Shown piece by piece: positions 25,304-33,081 of a DNA stretch of 64,000 nt. Position 1 is the stretch's first letter, and each line of letters starts with the position of its first letter. Location of the stretch: assembly GCF_001465875.1 (NCBI RefSeq), contig NZ_LN901324.1:1-64000 (forward strand), in the 5' to 3' direction. The notes below the pieces were generated by a model. It did not search any database. It was not told where the DNA came from and was given only the letters and a program-made list of their open reading frames with translations. The stretch is from Legionella saoudiensis. Lineage in GTDB: Bacteria; Pseudomonadota; Gammaproteobacteria; Legionellales; Legionellaceae. The position numbers and the translations under genes are program-made.

Positions 25304-26331
25304 TGAGTAAAGCAAATATTGTTATAGGTGACGAACGCATCAAGCCAGGTGAGAGGAAAACCGTTTTTTTACCTTTACCTAAATTATACGATTGGACTCC
25401 GATGAGCTTACCCATACACGTCATTAATGGTACGGAGGAGGGGCCTGCACTTTGTGTGACAGCAGCTATCCATGGGGATGAGATCAATGGGGTGGAAATC
25501 ATTAGGCGTTTAGTACATAAAAAAGGGTTAAAGCATATTAAGGGCAGCATCATTGCGATCCCCATAGTTAATGTTTATGGCTTTTTATATCAAGAGCGTT
25601 ATTTAATGGACCGGCGGGATTTAAATCGCTCTTTTCCAGGTGGTCCAAAAGGCTCGCTGGCATCGATTCTTGCTGGAGTAATTAGTTCAGAAGTTCTTTC
25701 GCAATCTCAGTATGTTATTGATTTGCATACGGGATCAAATCATCGATTTAATTTACCGCAGATTCGCGCCAATCTGGATATGCCAGGCCTGGAAGCTTTG
25801 GCTCGGGCTTTTAATGTGCCGGTGATTTTGCATTCTGCCTTTAGAGATGGCTCCATGAGAGAATATGCTAATGAGCAGGGTGTAGCTATTTTAGTTTATG
25901 AAGGTGGAGAAGCTTTGCGCTTTGACGAATTATCAATTAGAACGGGACTTAATGGTATTTTGAGCGTTATGGCAGCTTTAGATATGATTAAACCTGGACG
26001 ATTCGGCTTAAAAAAATTTACCCCAACTATTTCAAGAAATAGTTATTGGCTAAGGGCTCCGATTAGTGGCATCTTGCGGCACATTAAAAAAGCCGGTAAT
26101 CGTGTCAGCAAAGGGCAAATCATTGCGATTATTGCTAATCCTACCAGCACAGAAGAATACAAATTAAAGTCACCTATTTCAGGAATAATCATTGGCGAAT
26201 GTATGTTGCCATTAGTGCATGCAGGCCAAGCTTTATTTCACATCGCAAGTTTTGAGAAATTAAATGTTGTTGAGGAGCAGTTGGAAAATATTCAAGAAGT
26301 ATTTAATTTGAATGATGAAGATATGCAATAG
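25303..26331 (+). CDS. Succinylglutamate desuccinylase/aspartoacylase family hydrolase
   Basis: The 342-residue protein keeps the full active-site set. HGDE gives His57 and Glu60, DLHTG gives the third zinc ligand His142, RDLNR (105-109) binds substrate, and GGE gives the catalytic Glu203. Members are zinc carboxypeptidase-fold enzymes that hydrolyse N-acyl amino acids. The C-terminal 90 residues form the usual barrel-like domain (SPISGIIIGE). AAGGATCATT precedes ATG, which overlaps the stop of a small upstream ORF. A catalytically altered homologue lies at 10882-11898. The exact substrate is unknown. Confidence 0.85.
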   Translation: MSKANIVIGDERIKPGERKTVFLPLPKLYDWTPMSLPIHVINGTEEGPALCVTAAIHGDEINGVEIIRRLVHKKGLKHIKGSIIAIPIVNVYGFLYQERYLMDRRDLNRSFPGGPKGSLASILAGVISSEVLSQSQYVIDLHTGSNHRFNLPQIRANLDMPGLEALARAFNVPVILHSAFRDGSMREYANEQGVAILVYEGGEALRFDELSIRTGLNGILSVMAALDMIKPGRFGLKKFTPTISRNSYWLRAPISGILRHIKKAGNRVSKGQIIAIIANPTSTEEYKLKSPISGIIIGECMLPLVHAGQALFHIASFEKLNVVEEQLENIQEVFNLNDEDMQ

Positions 26332-26415
26332 CTACAACAATGTTTGCTCATCCTGCACTCCGAGTTATAATTATGCCACCCATTTTGGGTAATTGGTTTC
26401 AGAAAGGACAATAGC

Positions 26416-27159
26416 GTGTTTCACAATCACATCGAGCTGCGCTCCTATCATTCCGAAAGTTGTAGCCATATTCATGATTTTGCTCAGTTGGTGCTTCCTT
26501 TGTATGGTTCTATGGAGTTGGAAGTAAATCAGTATTCCGGACTTATTCATAAGGACATAGGCGTTTATATTGCCCCTGAAGAGCGGCATTGTTTTTCTGG
26601 GGGCGAGGATAATCTTTTTTTAGTTATTGATGTTAAAGATAAATGCTATTTATGGAATGAGGGCTCCATTCCTAGTTTGCTGAACCTATCAAGCAGCGCT
26701 AAAAAGTTGATTCAATTTAGCCATCATTATTTAACTAATAATGAACCTGATGTATTTACGGATGCCTTATTGAATCAATTGTTACTGCAAATTACCACCA
26801 AACCCTTTGCCCCAGAAGGGGATGCATTGGTGCAAAAAGCAAAGCATTGGATTGATTTACATTTTGCCGAGCCAGTCCAGCTTAGTCAGGTAGCTAGACA
26901 TTGTCATTTGAGTATTAGCCAACTACAGCGTCGTTTTAAGGAACAGATGGGATGTGCTCTTGCTGAATATTGGCGCATGAAAAAATTAGAGCAGGCTCGG
27001 GCTTTATTAGCCAGAACGACGCGTTCAATTGAAGAGGTAGCCTTTAAAGTTGGTTACGAGAATTTATCTGCATTTAGCCGGCGTTTTACTAAAGTGTATG
27101 GAGTATCGCCATCGCAATGGCGTGTAACGGCACAACCAATGCATGTATCGGATAACTAA
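26416..27159 (+). CDS. AraC-family transcriptional regulator with cupin sensor
   Basis: The 247-residue protein begins with an AraC-type cupin region (HDFAQLVLPLYGSMELEV; then GVYIAPEERHCFSGG). The C-terminal double HTH spans about 147-240, with LSQVARHCHLSISQLQRRFK and IEEVAFKVGYENLSAFSRRF. The start is GTG 26416 with AAGGA 7 nt upstream. It lies between an aspartoacylase-type hydrolase and an EamA exporter on the same strand. It could regulate the exporter, as is usual for this pairing, in response to a small ligand. Confidence 0.85.
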   Translation: MFHNHIELRSYHSESCSHIHDFAQLVLPLYGSMELEVNQYSGLIHKDIGVYIAPEERHCFSGGEDNLFLVIDVKDKCYLWNEGSIPSLLNLSSSAKKLIQFSHHYLTNNEPDVFTDALLNQLLLQITTKPFAPEGDALVQKAKHWIDLHFAEPVQLSQVARHCHLSISQLQRRFKEQMGCALAEYWRMKKLEQARALLARTTRSIEEVAFKVGYENLSAFSRRFTKVYGVSPSQWRVTAQPMHVSDN

Positions 27160-27216
27160 TTTTGCTTTTAAGCCTGCTAAACTTGCTCGTACTTCGAAAT
27201 AAAAAAGCGGTACGCG

Positions 27217-28113
27217 ATGCAAAAAAGTGATTCTTTTATCAGGGGCATGTTCTTTCTTTTTCTTGCGCAAGTGATGGTGGGGATTAATATCGTATTGTCT
27301 AAGTACATCCTGGCCTCCATTCCTATCCAGCTCGTTCTCGCGCTTCGTTTTAGTTTAGCGGCTGCAATTTTATTGGTGCTACATGAGTTGTCACCGGCAA
27401 GAAAGCTGTCTATTGCCTATTATTTCTCGCAATTAAAACGACGAGATTGGTATTTTATTTTAGCTCAGGCTTTATGTGCGGGCGTCCTTTTTAATGCATT
27501 AATGTTATTGGGCTTACATTATACGGATGCGAATGTAGCCGGTATCATTACTAGTGTTTTACCCGCAATTATTGCGCTTATGTCCTGGATTATTTTAAAT
27601 GAGAAGATTTCCGGAAAGAACGCGATTTGTATTGGCTTTGCAACGTTTGGCCTCTTGGTTATTGCACGAGAAAAGTTGGGGGGCGCGGTTGTAAGTCACT
27701 CGTTTTTAGGTGATGCCATTGTATTAATTTCCTTACTTCCAGAGGCTGCTTATTACATTTTAAGCAAGATGTATGTAAGTTCCCTACCCGTATTTTTAGT
27801 TTCCTCGTTGCTTAATGGGATCAATGCCATTTTATTATGTTTTTTAAGCCTGAATTCGTGGAGTAGTATTCACATTGATGGATTTAGTTGGTGGGTTCTA
27901 ATTGTTTTAGGCTTAAGTTCAGGTTTATTTTATGTTTTTTGGTATTTTGGTTCGCAAAGCGTGGATGGCGTAATGGCTTCGTTATCTACGGCGATAATGC
28001 CTTTGGCAACGGTACTTCTTGCTTGGCTCTTATTAGGTGAACAACTCACGCTTGGGCAAATGATAGGAATGGGAATGGTTTTATTGTCGATTGTTATTTA
28101 TGCAAAACATTAA
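27217..28113 (+). CDS. EamA/DMT-family transporter
   Basis: The 298-residue protein has ten hydrophobic segments in two five-helix halves, the EamA duplication. Features include GINIVLSKYILASIP, LRFSLAAAILL and, in the second half, STAIMPLATVLLAWLLLGE. Members usually export amino acids or other small metabolites across the inner membrane. It follows the AraC regulator by 57 nt on the same strand and may be its target. Substrate is not predictable from sequence. Confidence 0.85.
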   Translation: MQKSDSFIRGMFFLFLAQVMVGINIVLSKYILASIPIQLVLALRFSLAAAILLVLHELSPARKLSIAYYFSQLKRRDWYFILAQALCAGVLFNALMLLGLHYTDANVAGIITSVLPAIIALMSWIILNEKISGKNAICIGFATFGLLVIAREKLGGAVVSHSFLGDAIVLISLLPEAAYYILSKMYVSSLPVFLVSSLLNGINAILLCFLSLNSWSSIHIDGFSWWVLIVLGLSSGLFYVFWYFGSQSVDGVMASLSTAIMPLATVLLAWLLLGEQLTLGQMIGMGMVLLSIVIYAKH

Positions 28114-28197
28114 TTGCAAATAATATCCTAAGTGTGGTTTTATATGTCAGTTTTTTATCATCAGATAGGATCCGATGCCTTTATGAGAGAGGAACTT

Positions 28198-28521
28198 GTG
28201 GCTGACAAAATAAAAGAACCCAAATCCAAGTATTCATCTTACGGAAAAACGGCAGCCACAGCAGTGGTTACCTCCTTGGCTGCTTATGGGGCGATGCGAA
28301 AGGGTAATTATCGTGTAGCTTTGCTGTTTTATGCTAAAACAGGAGGCGGGGGAATTAACCTATACAAACAAGTTGAAGGACATTCACGCCGTATTTTTGC
28401 TCTTGATTATCACCCTTTTTGGAATAAAACCACTCAAACCAAGGAATGGAAGCTTCACTATCATCGCGGTAAAACAAAAGAAGAACTTAAAGAGCATCGC
28501 CCATATGATGGTCATTGGTAG
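28198..28521 (+). CDS. Unknown protein, about 107 aa, with His/Trp-rich C-terminus
   Basis: GTG 28198 with AGAGAGGAA before it is the best-supported start; the frame is open from 28132. A weakly hydrophobic stretch (TAATAVVTSLAAYGAM) is followed by GGGGINLY. The C-terminal third is dense in His, Trp, Tyr and Lys (DYHPFWNKT; WKLHYHRGKTKEELKEHRP). The ending recalls the compact C-terminal domains of secreted nucleases and polymorphic toxins, but I cannot match a family. No immunity-like gene is identified next to it. Confidence 0.45.
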   Translation: MADKIKEPKSKYSSYGKTAATAVVTSLAAYGAMRKGNYRVALLFYAKTGGGGINLYKQVEGHSRRIFALDYHPFWNKTTQTKEWKLHYHRGKTKEELKEHRPYDGHW

Positions 28522-28654
28522 CATACAGACTAGCTCTTATCAGGCTTTATCAAAAGTGGTCTGGGCTCATGAATGTAGCAGGTTTATTTTAGAGATTGTT
28601 TTGTTAAAATAATTTTGTATGATGATTAACTCTGTTACCACTTAAAAGTGATTT

Positions 28655-29872
28655 ATGCGTGGAAAAAATGTAGTAGTTGTTGGAGGCTCGATTGCCGGTT
28701 GCGCTTTAGCTATTTTGCTTCAACGTTTAGGGGCAAACGTTAGCATTTTGGAGCAATCATCAGGACGAATAGGTCAAGGCTCAGGGATTACGCTTCCTGA
28801 GGCGGTAATTAATCAATGTATAGAAAATGATTTATTTGACGCAGACATCCCACGTCTATTAGTTACCAGTCGCTCCTTTATTCGTAAAAATGAACAGGAA
28901 ACTCCAGACATTCAAGTATTTTGGAAGCAAGCAATCCAAGTTATGACCTTAAATTGGGTTGATGTGTATCAAAATCTACGCAAACGAGTTGAGTCGATAA
29001 ACTATTATACGAATGCTGAAGTCTGCCACCTTGAAGAAACGCAGGAAGGCTGTCTAGTGAAAACGTCTGACGGTACTGTTTATAATGCAGATCTAGTTAT
29101 TGCTGCGGATGGAATAGACTCCACTGTGCGTGCTCATTTATTACCAAATGCTCAGCCAGAGTATGCAGGTTATGTGGCTTGGCGGGGTGTTATGGATAAT
29201 GAGCATTTAAACTCAGATAAGCTTTTTCATCAGCATATCCCTTATAGCGTTTATCCGCATGGTCATATTCTTTTATACCGAATTCCTGGTGCAAAAGGAA
29301 AAACATTACTGAACTGGGTTATGTATGAAGATAGAAGAGGCCGCTCTTTAAATAGTTTATTAATTGATAACGAAGGCAATCAGCGCACTTATTCTCTACC
29401 CGCAGGAACATTAACCGTAGAGCACATGCAATATCTGCACAATTTCGTTCAAGTATTACCAACTGCAATTAAAGAAATTATCATGGAAACCTCAAGGCCT
29501 TTCCTCCAGGCTATTTTTGATTTTCATTTGCCGCCTTATGCAAGTAATCGGGTAATTTTTGTAGGCGATGCTGCGGCGACCTTAAGGCCGCATACGGCCT
29601 CCGGAGTATTTAAGGCTCTAGCTAACGGGTTTGAATTGATAAATCTTATCGAAAATAATCCTGGGCTTAAACTGACTGACTATGTTTCTTTATGGAAACA
29701 AAATCAGCAACAGCAGTTAGTTGAGGAAACACAAAAGGCAAAAGCTATGGGAGAGGCCTTGGTAAGCCATACCCCTGATTGGCACTTGATGGATCAAGAG
29801 TCTATGGATGCTTGGTGGGCTAAGGTGATGCAAGGAAAGATTTGGTATGCCACGAATAATGATGAGGCATAA
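28655..29872 (+). CDS. FAD-dependent monooxygenase (class A flavoprotein)
   Basis: The 405-residue protein starts with the FAD dinucleotide motif VVVVGGSIAGCALA, with the ribose-binding Glu33 in SILEQ. The second FAD contact GDAAATLRPHTASG is near residue 303. This is the para-hydroxybenzoate-hydroxylase type layout, whose members hydroxylate aromatic or other small substrates using NAD(P)H and oxygen. The central substrate-binding part includes YAGYVAWRGV. It has no metabolic neighbours, so its substrate is unknown. Confidence 0.8.
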   Translation: MRGKNVVVVGGSIAGCALAILLQRLGANVSILEQSSGRIGQGSGITLPEAVINQCIENDLFDADIPRLLVTSRSFIRKNEQETPDIQVFWKQAIQVMTLNWVDVYQNLRKRVESINYYTNAEVCHLEETQEGCLVKTSDGTVYNADLVIAADGIDSTVRAHLLPNAQPEYAGYVAWRGVMDNEHLNSDKLFHQHIPYSVYPHGHILLYRIPGAKGKTLLNWVMYEDRRGRSLNSLLIDNEGNQRTYSLPAGTLTVEHMQYLHNFVQVLPTAIKEIIMETSRPFLQAIFDFHLPPYASNRVIFVGDAAATLRPHTASGVFKALANGFELINLIENNPGLKLTDYVSLWKQNQQQQLVEETQKAKAMGEALVSHTPDWHLMDQESMDAWWAKVMQGKIWYATNNDEA

Positions 29873-30002
29873 GGAATAAAAGAAAATTATGCTTTGTAGT
29901 TGCGTGAATGGTGCTTGTTACAGGGAGTCCTATATAAATACAACCAGCATCCTGATTTAATCAGGAGCTTGGTGTTAAGATGGTTTGGATTGAGTTTTTG
30001 CG

Positions 30003-30605
30003 TTATATCCAGGAAAGAATATCAGGCTCTAAACGGGGCACGGGTTCGACAGCACCGGCGGGAACCCCTATTATAATTGGTGCAATTGCAATCATTTCAG
30101 CTCCAACATGGAGTTTTGATTTCCATTCTGGAGTATTTAAAGCAGGAACAGCAAGGGATACCACACAAGAACCTAAACCATTAACACAAGCTGTGAGCAT
30201 TAAATTTTCCGCGGCTAACCAGCAATCAGCTACAACAAAAGGTCTTTGAAACCTACTGTAAATAACGATAAGAGTGCTTGCATTATAGAATGCGTTAAAA
30301 TTTGGCTTTTCTGTGAGTTCTTTGACGCGCTTCATCAATTTGGGGTAATTACGTGCTTCATTATAAATCAAGCCTTGTATCGTATCAGATAGTTGCTTGA
30401 GCATTTCGGTATCTTGAATTATCGCAAAGGCCCAGGGTTCTTCACGTAATGCGGTTGGTGCATGAACCGCGGCATTAAGTAAGGCATGAATCATTGGTGC
30501 TTCGATTTTTTGCGGTTTGTAATCACGTACCGTTCGGCGTTTATAGATTGCATCTATTTCGCGCGCAGGGCGGGCTTCCCTAGGTCTTTTTGCTGTAGCC
30601 ATCAT
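30003..30605 (-). CDS. Nitroreductase-family flavoprotein
   Basis: The 200-residue protein has the FMN-contact opening YKRRTVRDYKPQKIEAPMI, then a P-T-A-L-R-E-E-P-W-A-F segment, and a closing GLGSCVVSLAVPAL followed by a G-V-P-A-G turn. Nitroreductases reduce nitro groups or quinones with NAD(P)H. The N-terminal 15 residues are basic (MMATAKRPREARP), which is unusual and slightly longer than the family start. It stands alone on the minus strand. Confidence 0.85.
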   Translation of the reverse strand: MMATAKRPREARPAREIDAIYKRRTVRDYKPQKIEAPMIHALLNAAVHAPTALREEPWAFAIIQDTEMLKQLSDTIQGLIYNEARNYPKLMKRVKELTEKPNFNAFYNASTLIVIYSRFQRPFVVADCWLAAENLMLTACVNGLGSCVVSLAVPALNTPEWKSKLHVGAEMIAIAPIIIGVPAGAVEPVPRLEPDILSWI

Positions 30606-30887
30606 GGTCTCCGTTCAGGTCCTGTCAGATAGAGTTGAAATTGATGCCAATGAGTAAATTTTGGTCTATCCTTGGGGTTTGTCAAGTCCATTAAGCTAAT
30701 ATAAATGGCAATAGCCCACCTTTCTTTTCATCGGCATTAAGAATGCCTCTTAACAGCTGTTCAACACTTTGATAAATAAATATTCTCCAATGAGTTTATA
30801 CACCTGCTGAGGAGAATAAATTTAGCTTCATTAGCTATTAACTGAGTTCATTAATGTTTTGAGTATAGTATTAATTTAAGACCTTAC

Positions 30888-30917
30888 TTGACAAAAATTA
30901 ATATTGCTTTCTAAAAT
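30888..30917 (+). promoter_or_regulatory. Promoter of the bufferin operon
   Basis: TTGACA (30888-30893) is followed after 18 bp by TAAAAT (30912-30917), about 65 nt before the precursor start codon. It sits in the gene-free 30606-30983 stretch, where I see no other gene. No clear metal-regulator dyad was recognised. Confidence 0.5.
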
Positions 30918-30983
30918 GCAAATGACCAAATTGTTATTTGGTATCTCAAGCGCTTATCAATTCAATTAAAAGGAATTAATCAA

Positions 30984-31238
30984 ATGAACAAAATTAAATT
31001 AACTGGTGCTGCACTTGCTGTGGGTGCTGCTTCTATGTTCGCTTTAGCTCCAGCATTTGCTAATGATACTTCCTCTTCTTCTCATATGGTTCACTGTAAA
31101 GGCGGTAATTCTTGCAAGGGTCAAAGTGCGTGCAAAACTGCTGATAATTCCTGCAAAGGCCAAAATTCCTGCAAAGGAAAAGGCGTTGTTAAAATGACCA
31201 AAGAAGAATGCCAAAAAGCTGGCGGTACCGTTCAGTAA
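30984..31238 (+). CDS. Bufferin-type Cys-rich RiPP precursor (DUF2282 type)
   Basis: The 84-residue precursor has a signal peptide (MNKIKLTGAALAVGAASMFA to Ala26) and a core with six cysteines at 38, 44, 50, 57, 63 and 76. They sit in repeats such as NSCKGQ, SACK and NSCKGQNSCKGKG. This is the pattern of the BufA2 type of bufferin precursors, exported peptides whose cysteines are modified by the partner MNIO enzyme and which then bind copper. It is directly upstream of the DUF692 and DUF2063 genes. AAAGGAATT precedes ATG 30984. Naming follows published bufferins by resemblance. Confidence 0.75.
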   Translation: MNKIKLTGAALAVGAASMFALAPAFANDTSSSSHMVHCKGGNSCKGQSACKTADNSCKGQNSCKGKGVVKMTKEECQKAGGTVQ

Positions 31239-31246
31239 TTTTTGCC

Positions 31247-31277
31247 TTGCACCAGCCATGCTCCATGCCTGGTGCAA
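31247..31277 (+). promoter_or_regulatory. Hairpin between precursor and enzyme genes
   Basis: TTGCACCAG (31247-31255) and CTGGTGCAA (31269-31277) are perfect 9-nt arms, 13 nt before ATG 31290. Partial termination or mRNA protection here would yield more precursor than enzyme. Confidence 0.5.
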
Positions 31278-31289
31278 TCAAGGTTGATT

Positions 31290-32147
31290 ATGTCTCAATA
31301 TAAGTCCATGCAAAACATGCCCTTTCTTGGTTTTGGTCTAGGATTAAGACCAGACTACTATGAAGAAATTTTATTGCAAAAACCGAACGTCGATTGGTTT
31401 GAATTAGTTACGGAAAATTATCTAATTCCGGGTGGCAAGCCTTTATATTATCTTGATAAAATTCGGGAATATTATCCTGTGGTAATGCATGGCGTCTCTC
31501 TTTCCTTGGGAAGTTGTGACCCTTTAGATCATGATTACCTACAGCAAGTAAAAAATTTAGCTTCCCGGGTGGAACCGAAATGGATTTCTGATCATTTGTG
31601 CTGGACTGGTGTTAACGGCCTTAATGCCCATGATTTATTGCCCATTCCTTATACTCAATATGCGATAAAGCATATTGTATCGCGCATTCATCAGGTACAA
31701 GATTTTCTGCAACGCCCAATTTTAATTGAAAATGTATCCAGTTATCTAACCTATAAACAGTCAGAAATGTCGGAATGGGAATTTCTTCTGGAAATAGTTA
31801 AAGAATCGGGCTGTTATATTTTATTAGACGTAAATAATGTATATGTAAGTTCAGTTAATCATCAATTTAATCCTTTAGATTATATTTATGCAATGCCTAA
31901 AGAGCGAGTTGTGCAAATTCATTTAGCAGGGCATTCTAACCATGGTGCCTATATTATTGATACTCATGACGCACCAGTGGTACAGGCGGTATGGGAGCTT
32001 TATGCAGCAACAATCCGCCATTTAGGGAAAGTCTCTACCATGATTGAGCGCGATGATAATATGCCTGCGCTCGCCGAATTATTAGCTGAAATGGATAAGG
32101 CTCGTAGTATTACTGAATCAGTATTATACAATGAGGTATTGGTATGA
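31290..32147 (+). CDS. DUF692 / MNIO-family modifying enzyme (BufB-like)
   Basis: From ATG 31290 (AAGG before it) the product has 285 residues. The TIM-barrel metal-binding residues of the multinuclear non-heme iron oxidase family can be seen: His67 (VMHGVS), Asp101-His102 (ISDHLCW), Glu147 (LIENVS), Asp180 (LLDVNN), His211 and His215 (IHLAGH), and Asp224/His226 (DTHDA). Relatives such as MbnB modify cysteines in peptide precursors. The enzyme would act in the cytoplasm on the preceding Cys-rich precursor. Its stop overlaps the next gene by ATGA. Confidence 0.85.
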   Translation: MSQYKSMQNMPFLGFGLGLRPDYYEEILLQKPNVDWFELVTENYLIPGGKPLYYLDKIREYYPVVMHGVSLSLGSCDPLDHDYLQQVKNLASRVEPKWISDHLCWTGVNGLNAHDLLPIPYTQYAIKHIVSRIHQVQDFLQRPILIENVSSYLTYKQSEMSEWEFLLEIVKESGCYILLDVNNVYVSSVNHQFNPLDYIYAMPKERVVQIHLAGHSNHGAYIIDTHDAPVVQAVWELYAATIRHLGKVSTMIERDDNMPALAELLAEMDKARSITESVLYNEVLV

Positions 32148-32923
32148 ATGAGCTGAAGCAGTTACAAGAACAATTCCAACAATTTTTATTATATGGCGAT
32201 AACGAAATTCATAGTTCCATCATGCATACCGAGCAGGTTACAGCCGAGACGCGTTTAGGGATTTATCGCGATGCTTATGAGTTACGCCTAATTGAAAGTC
32301 TGGTGGCAAATTTTCCTTGCCTCTATGCTTATCTTGGCACCGAAGAGTTTAACCACCTGGCTCGAGCCTACATTAAAGAGTATCCTTCTTCATTTCGTTC
32401 GATTCGCTGGTTTGGAGATAATCTGCCGACTTTTGTACGAACTAATTATGCACCATACCCTTACCTTGGGGAGTTAACTGATTTTGAATGGAGAATGACT
32501 TTAGCTTTTGATGCAATAGAGGCGCCTGTGGTATCTGTCGCGGATATGGCAGCAGTTCCAGCAGAGGCCTGGGCTGATTTGCAATTTGTCCTTCATCCTT
32601 CAGTACAGCGATTTAATTATTTGTGGAATAGTGTGTCCCTGTGGCAAGCGTTAGCTCATGAACAGGATATGCCAGAGTTACAACAACAAGCAGAAGCCGA
32701 AGCTTGGATTTTATGGCGAACCCCTGAATTAGTGATGCAATTTTGTAGTTTAACACCGGATGAGGCCTGGGCTTTAGATAGGCTGGCTCAAGGCGTTTCT
32801 TTTGGCTCACTTTGCGAAGGGCTTTGTCAATGGGTCGCTGAGGAGGATGTTGGAATGCATGCTGCTTCCTACCTTAAAAGTTGGATTCAGCGGGGTCTTT
32901 TTTCCGCGCTCCTTACTAATTAA
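32144..32923 (+). CDS. DUF2063 family partner protein (BufC-like)
   Basis: The 259-residue protein begins with the DUF2063 pattern: LKQLQEQFQQFLLYG, then TRLGIYRDAYELRLIESL and LVANFPCLYAYLG. It starts inside the stop of the enzyme gene (ATGA), so the two are made together. DUF2063 proteins accompany DUF692 enzymes and are thought to help recognise the precursor leader, as MbnC does for MbnB. The C-terminal half is a second helical region of unknown role. It is the last gene of the operon. Confidence 0.8.
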   Translation: MNELKQLQEQFQQFLLYGDNEIHSSIMHTEQVTAETRLGIYRDAYELRLIESLVANFPCLYAYLGTEEFNHLARAYIKEYPSSFRSIRWFGDNLPTFVRTNYAPYPYLGELTDFEWRMTLAFDAIEAPVVSVADMAAVPAEAWADLQFVLHPSVQRFNYLWNSVSLWQALAHEQDMPELQQQAEAEAWILWRTPELVMQFCSLTPDEAWALDRLAQGVSFGSLCEGLCQWVAEEDVGMHAASYLKSWIQRGLFSALLTN

Positions 32924-33081
32924 ATACTTCCTCCAAATAAGGCAGCGCAATATAACCAGAAGAGTAGTATATAGCAAGTAATACCCCCAATAGTTTAAAT
33001 AGATTCCCCATTGAATGCTTTGCTCTCTCGTAGTATAATAACTATACACAGTGGAGTATATCCTATATTCCCGGAGGGGCT

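Noticed and set aside
26371..26589. Open frame on the minus strand at the AraC gene
   Set aside because: It lies antisense to the cupin part of the AraC regulator and has no ribosome site.
29980..30249. Open frame of 89 codons on the plus strand
   Set aside because: Most of it is antisense to the nitroreductase gene, which is a clear family member.
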